From Cryptoclostridium sp036644995 (GTDB taxonomy: Bacteria; Bacillota; Dehalobacteriia; UBA7702), in NCBI GenBank assembly GCA_036644995.1, contig JAVXOZ010000051.1, positions 1 through 8,795 on the forward strand: a stretch of DNA of 8,795 nt. Direction: 5' to 3'. Below, one piece after another: positions 5,305 to 8,795 of the stretch. The notes under the pieces were generated by a model. The model was not told the DNA's origin. It did no database searches and worked only from the letters and a program-made list of their open reading frames with translations. Position numbers and translations under genes: made by a program. Position 1 is the first letter of the stretch; every line of letters starts with the position of its first letter.

Positions 5305-7422
5305 TCAACCCTTAGTAGAAGTTTGACGCCATTGAGGGCAGCCTACCGCAATAATTTCAAGGTAGGTTTCAATGTGTATTTTTATATTTTCATTATATGC
5401 GTTTCCTGTTTTTACATCACGTCTTTCCACTAAAACATCGTAATGTGCCACGCCTTGGCGTTCCATTTCTGTTGCTATGTGTTCTTTACCACAGGCTATT
5501 GCCTGCTTAATACCACATTCCATTTTTAAATTTTCCGTTTCGGGTATATCTATAAGCTTGCCTTTGGTGGAAGCATAGTTACCTGCTTTATCCATAATTT
5601 CCTTTGCGGTTAAATCTTCCCCTGCTTCTTCGGCTATGGTATTATCTTCATCAAGATAAAAAGGAATTTGCCCCCAAGGAGAGTAGATGCCAATACCTGC
5701 CCCTTCGTGGTTTTGCACTTTTATTTGAATAATGGTCATTACCTTACCGGCCGCAGCACCCACCGCATTTGCCACATCGTTATGGCGAGGAAAACAAGGT
5801 TTGGTATCAAATTTTTCCGCACCTTGGGGTAACCAAGCTTTAATTGGCGCCCCAATACCGATGATGGGCAATTCCAATTTATATTTAATATTTAATATAT
5901 CGGATTTTTTTTGCCAAATTGCGTTATTAAAATAGGTATCCAAAGTTTTATCGGTTTCATTTTGGTTAAGGTTAAAACCTTCATAATCCATGGTGCTGGT
6001 TAAAATAGCATGACACAATTTATCGGTTATGGCGGTTCTGGTGTTTTTTACAAAATCATCTATGGTGATGCCACGGCTTTTTGCCATGAGTTCTGCGGCT
6101 AATTGTGCTGCTTCAACATTCCCTGCAACGTATTCACCATCTAAATGTAAAAGATCCGTGGGGGTAAAACCAATCATACCTAAAATGCCATGTTCTACCA
6201 AGGATCTAACATTTAAAAAATTGGGTGTGGTTTCTATTTTATCCGCAATATTTACTATGGTGTGGGGGCCGTCCTTTAAAACATCAATAATGCGGCGTTG
6301 CTTTTCCGAGAGTTCCATATGTACCGGTGGTTTCCTCAGAAGAAAATAACCTTCGGGGAGGTCGTTGGATATCACTGCCATATTGTAGCTGCGAATATAT
6401 TTTAATTCCACCAAATAACTGGGATAATCTCTGCAAATAAGGGAAACAGGCCAACAGCGCATGGGGCCAACTATTGTGGTTTGAGTTTTTTGGTTTAAAT
6501 AAATGCGGCTGTCCCCACCCAAACCAAAAGTGCTGGCTTCTGCGGCGGCAACTCTGGTACGCCAACCACCAACCCTGGCACCTTCTCTATCCAGCCGAGG
6601 TCTGCCATCTTTTAAAATGGCAATATCTGTGGTGGTACCCCCCATATCCAAAACCAAGCCATCCCGCATATCATCTAAAAAGGTAGAGCCGATAATACTG
6701 GCAGCAGGACCCGACAAAATAGTTTCAATGGGACGTTCACGGGCTACGGTTTCGTTCATCAGTGAGCCATCACCTTTAACTATCATAATGGGAACTTCTA
6801 TTTCACGCTCTTGCATAACCTGTTTTACAGCACTCATCAGTTCATCAATAACCGATATTAATCTGGCATTTAAAACAGCGGTAACTGTGCGTTCCTGTAT
6901 ACCCAAAACCGTGGTAAGCTCGTGGGCGGTAACCACAGGTAAATCCAAAATATCTCTAACCATGGCTTTTACGGTTTCTTCATGGCTGGGATTATGTACG
7001 CTGAAAATGCCGGATATTGCCACGGCATCAACCTTATCACGGAAGCTTTCAATGGCATTTTTTGTTCTTTCTATATTTAGAGGTTCTTGCTCTTTGCCCC
7101 GAACATTTATTACCCCGGGGAGCAAGTGGCAATCACAGGGTGGCAAATCCTTGGTGGGGGTAAAACCAATAAGTAAAAGCCCCACACGGCAGCCACGCCC
7201 TTCCACAATGGCATTTGTTGCCAAGGTGGTGGAAAGTGCAGCGTATTCAATTTTTTCCAAATCTTGGTCATCCAATTGTTTAATGGTATTGCGAATCCCC
7301 ACTATTAAATCATCGTGGGTGGTGGGTGCTTTGGTAGCACCTAAAATTTCTTTGGTTTCCAAATCAATGATGACACCATCGGTATAAGTTCCTCCGGTAT
7401 CAATACCTAATACTATTGACAT
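5305..7422 (-). CDS. Hydantoinase/oxoprolinase-family (HyuA-like) ASKHA protein
   Basis: The 705-residue protein belongs to the HyuA side of the hydantoinase/oxoprolinase family, ATP-dependent enzymes with the actin-like ASKHA fold. GIDTGGTYTDG (6-16) is the phosphate-1 loop and DMGGTTTDIA (259-268) the phosphate-2 loop; SGPAAS (237-242) and GLGGDSR (300-306) are further family motifs. Residues about 371-426 look like a winged-helix insert. The ATG at 7422 is preferred over the TTG at 7434 because that TTG overlaps the GGAGG that serves the ATG at 5-nt spacing. The gene starts 17 bp after the MarR/B12 gene and ends at a strong terminator. No HyuB partner is in the window, so hydantoin or oxoproline hydrolysis is doubtful. 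Beside a methionine-synthase-activation-like domain, a role in ATP-driven corrinoid-protein activation is an attractive but unproven alternative. Confidence 0.85.
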   Translation of the reverse strand: MSIVLGIDTGGTYTDGVIIDLETKEILGATKAPTTHDDLIVGIRNTIKQLDDQDLEKIEYAALSTTLATNAIVEGRGCRVGLLLIGFTPTKDLPPCDCHLLPGVINVRGKEQEPLNIERTKNAIESFRDKVDAVAISGIFSVHNPSHEETVKAMVRDILDLPVVTAHELTTVLGIQERTVTAVLNARLISVIDELMSAVKQVMQEREIEVPIMIVKGDGSLMNETVARERPIETILSGPAASIIGSTFLDDMRDGLVLDMGGTTTDIAILKDGRPRLDREGARVGGWRTRVAAAEASTFGLGGDSRIYLNQKTQTTIVGPMRCWPVSLICRDYPSYLVELKYIRSYNMAVISNDLPEGYFLLRKPPVHMELSEKQRRIIDVLKDGPHTIVNIADKIETTPNFLNVRSLVEHGILGMIGFTPTDLLHLDGEYVAGNVEAAQLAAELMAKSRGITIDDFVKNTRTAITDKLCHAILTSTMDYEGFNLNQNETDKTLDTYFNNAIWQKKSDILNIKYKLELPIIGIGAPIKAWLPQGAEKFDTKPCFPRHNDVANAVGAAAGKVMTIIQIKVQNHEGAGIGIYSPWGQIPFYLDEDNTIAEEAGEDLTAKEIMDKAGNYASTKGKLIDIPETENLKMECGIKQAIACGKEHIATEMERQGVAHYDVLVERRDVKTGNAYNENIKIHIETYLEIIAVGCPQWRQTSTKG

Positions 7423-7439
7423 ATTATCCTCCAACTTAA

Positions 7440-8711
7440 TTAATCATGTAATGTTTCCATATAAAGCTTTTCGCTGAACGGGGCTTCTCTGCTTGGGCAA
7501 TTTTTACGTTGGCAAAGTTGACAATTATGAAATTCTTCATCTGCGGCATAGAAAATTCCCGAAACACTTTTAATGGGAAACATTAAATAATTTTCGCTTA
7601 AATCCACACCGATTTTATCTGCATTTTGCCCAAAAATATTAAACAGGGGTTTTTGCTGATAAATGGGCCAATCCACCAAAGAACCGGGGTTAACAGCAGA
7701 GATTTGCCCCCCAGATTCCAGAGCATTTGCCAAAGCTGCGGTCATATCCACATTTATACGCTTTCTGTAAAATTCCATAATGGCATCAAAGGCGTATTGT
7801 TCCATAATATCATCCAAGGTTTTGGCATAAGCTGCCAGTTCCTCACCGCAGGTGCACAAATACGGATATACAGTATTTACCTTGGCAAGATTTTTAACCA
7901 AAGCAGTGCTGGTAAAAGTTTCCCCGGCTATGGTTAGTGTTTTGCCTGTGCGTTTTTCTATTTCCACTTCCATATAAAAAGCTTTGGGCTTTGCTATGGG
8001 GCGGGCAATATCTATAAGTTTTTTTATGCTATCCCCAAATTTATGGTTTCTGGGCATACCCATTCTTTCTAAAATATCTTGATGAGTAAAAGAAAAGTTG
8101 CAATCTTCAATAAATACCGTTTTCATACTATCTCTCCTAATCTTTACGACATCAGTGGTAACACTTCCTTCTTGTTCCACAATCTTGTTAAATTTTTCCC
8201 ATAAAGTGAGATAAAAATTCATATCTTTTTCACCCATACGCTGAAAAACACGCTCCATGAGGTCACCTTGGGCAGATGCGGTTTTTTGGTAAATATTTTG
8301 TCCTGCTTCTGTAAGGGTAATATAAATACCACGGCGGTCTTTTTCATCTATCAGGCGGTTAATTAAGCCCTTGGTCTCTAAAATTTTCAAGGTTTTAGAG
8401 GTGGCAGCGGTGGAAACCTTAAGCTCACTGCTTAACTCCGCAGAGCGTATACCACGGGGTCTGTGGTCAAAATTACCAATGGTCATAAGTGTATTAAGCT
8501 CACTTGGTGGCAGCTCGCCATTGGTATTAAGCTTTTCTGTAATACCATTCATATGGTGCAGCACAGCCAAATATTGTTGGGAGCGATGCCTGTAATTTTT
8601 GATTTCATCCTCGGGATTTTTCTTTTGGGGATTAGTATTTTCATCACCTAACAGCATATCGCTGCGGTAAAAAACATCTAAAAACCTTTTTGTATCCTTT
8701 TCCTTGGTCAT
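7440..8711 (-). CDS. MarR regulator fused to a B12-dependent methionine synthase activation-like domain
   Basis: The 423-residue frame has two parts. Residues about 40-180 are a MarR winged helix-turn-helix: RSAELSSELKVSTAATSKTLKILE at 89-112, split here as helix 2 and recognition helix, and wing DEKDRRGIYITLT at 122-134. Residues 196-423 resemble the SAM-binding reactivation domain of cobalamin-dependent methionine synthase, as found alone in Clostridia. Visible marks are YLCTCGEEL (284-292), a PGSLVDWPIYQQ stretch (342-353), FPIKSVSGI (378-386) and a Cys tail C397, C400, C405. AGGAGGGG stands just before the ATG at 8711. A perfect internal ribosome binding site and ATG (8126) mark the junction, so a separate 228-residue product is possible. 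It leads the operon and probably represses it. Its ligand may be a corrinoid or SAM (inference). Confidence 0.8.
   Translation of the reverse strand: MTKEKDTKRFLDVFYRSDMLLGDENTNPQKKNPEDEIKNYRHRSQQYLAVLHHMNGITEKLNTNGELPPSELNTLMTIGNFDHRPRGIRSAELSSELKVSTAATSKTLKILETKGLINRLIDEKDRRGIYITLTEAGQNIYQKTASAQGDLMERVFQRMGEKDMNFYLTLWEKFNKIVEQEGSVTTDVVKIRRDSMKTVFIEDCNFSFTHQDILERMGMPRNHKFGDSIKKLIDIARPIAKPKAFYMEVEIEKRTGKTLTIAGETFTSTALVKNLAKVNTVYPYLCTCGEELAAYAKTLDDIMEQYAFDAIMEFYRKRINVDMTAALANALESGGQISAVNPGSLVDWPIYQQKPLFNIFGQNADKIGVDLSENYLMFPIKSVSGIFYAADEEFHNCQLCQRKNCPSREAPFSEKLYMETLHD
8126..8138 (-). promoter_or_regulatory. Internal ribosome binding site and ATG at the fusion junction
   Basis: AGGAG (8138-8134) lies 7 nt before an in-frame ATG (8126-8124, residue 196 of the fusion). 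The downstream product would be 228 residues, ending at 7440, which is the whole activation-like domain. A TAG at 8139-8137 in another frame overlaps the ribosome binding site, just where a separate MarR gene would be expected to stop. Confidence 0.6.
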
Positions 8712-8743
8712 TACCCCTCCTAATTATTGATAAAGAAAATAAT

Positions 8744-8754
8744 TAACTTAGTTA
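8744..8754. promoter_or_regulatory. Candidate operator palindrome at the operon start
   Basis: TAACTTAGTTA is an 11-bp palindrome covering the expected transcription start, a usual place for autoregulatory MarR operators. A second inverted repeat (8722-8728 with 8738-8744, AATTATT/AATAATT) lies in the leader. Confidence 0.4.
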
Positions 8755-8760
8755 GCTATT

Positions 8761-8788
8761 ATTATAACTCTAAATTTAAGTTTGTCAA
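8761..8788 (-). promoter_or_regulatory. SigA promoter of the MarR/B12-hyuA-like operon
   Basis: On the - strand, TTGACA (8788-8783) and TATAAT (8766-8761) are both perfect, with a 16-bp spacer. The expected start near 8754 leaves a leader of about 43 nt before the ATG at 8711. Such a strong promoter suits control by repression. Confidence 0.8.
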
Positions 8789-8795
8789 GATAAAT

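Noticed and set aside
6503..7387. 294-codon + strand ORF opposite the HyuA-like gene
   Set aside because: It is a shadow of a strongly supported coding region, Ser/Thr/Pro-rich by complementation, without promoter or ribosome binding site.
7423..7434. TTG start adding MEDN to the HyuA-like protein
   Set aside because: The TTG overlaps the GGAGG that serves the ATG at 7422, and the family N-terminus begins right at MSIVLGIDTGG.

Overview
The window looks like chromosomal DNA of an anaerobic, spore-forming Firmicute (Clostridia or a relative). It is AT-rich, has strong AGGAGG-type ribosome binding sites, uses TTG as well as ATG starts, and carries MarR regulators, a candidate Spo0A box and a candidate mother-cell promoter. 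This assignment is inferred from style and gene content; no rRNA or other marker gene is present.

Left part, + strand (1-4073): a MarR-type regulator (409-876) is followed by a full-length glutamine-hydrolysing asparagine synthetase (1402-3243). Next is a 155-residue protein made mostly of glycine and cysteine (3444-3911), and directly behind it a 52-codon aromatic-rich ORF (3915-4073). The Gly/Cys-rich gene has a SigK-like promoter, so a spore coat or exosporium role is the leading guess. Two 96% identical copies of a ~160-bp MITE-like element lie before the regulator and before asnB. Each is flanked by a direct duplication of a different hairpin about 26 bp long.

Middle (4074-5304): a bidirectional terminator hairpin occurs three times, separated by two identical 294-bp spacers. 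This gives a perfect 331-bp tandem duplication packed with further palindromes. Beyond it, on the - strand, is a 57-residue Spo0E-like ORF (4819-4992) with a good ribosome binding site and a Spo0A box upstream.

Right part, - strand (5305-8795): a two-gene operon starts from a near-consensus SigA promoter with a palindrome at the expected start site. The first gene joins an N-terminal MarR domain to a C-terminal domain resembling the reactivation domain of B12-dependent methionine synthase, and a perfect internal ribosome binding site plus ATG sits at the junction. The second is a stand-alone HyuA-like ASKHA ATPase with what looks like a winged-helix insert. Together they suggest regulation or reactivation of a corrinoid-dependent methyltransferase system. 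The operon ends in a strong terminator whose apical hairpin resembles that of the MITE-like elements.

The most novel signals are the hairpin-targeting elements, the Gly/Cys-rich protein with its small companion, the MarR/B12-activation fusion, and the Spo0E-like gene with its Spo0A box.
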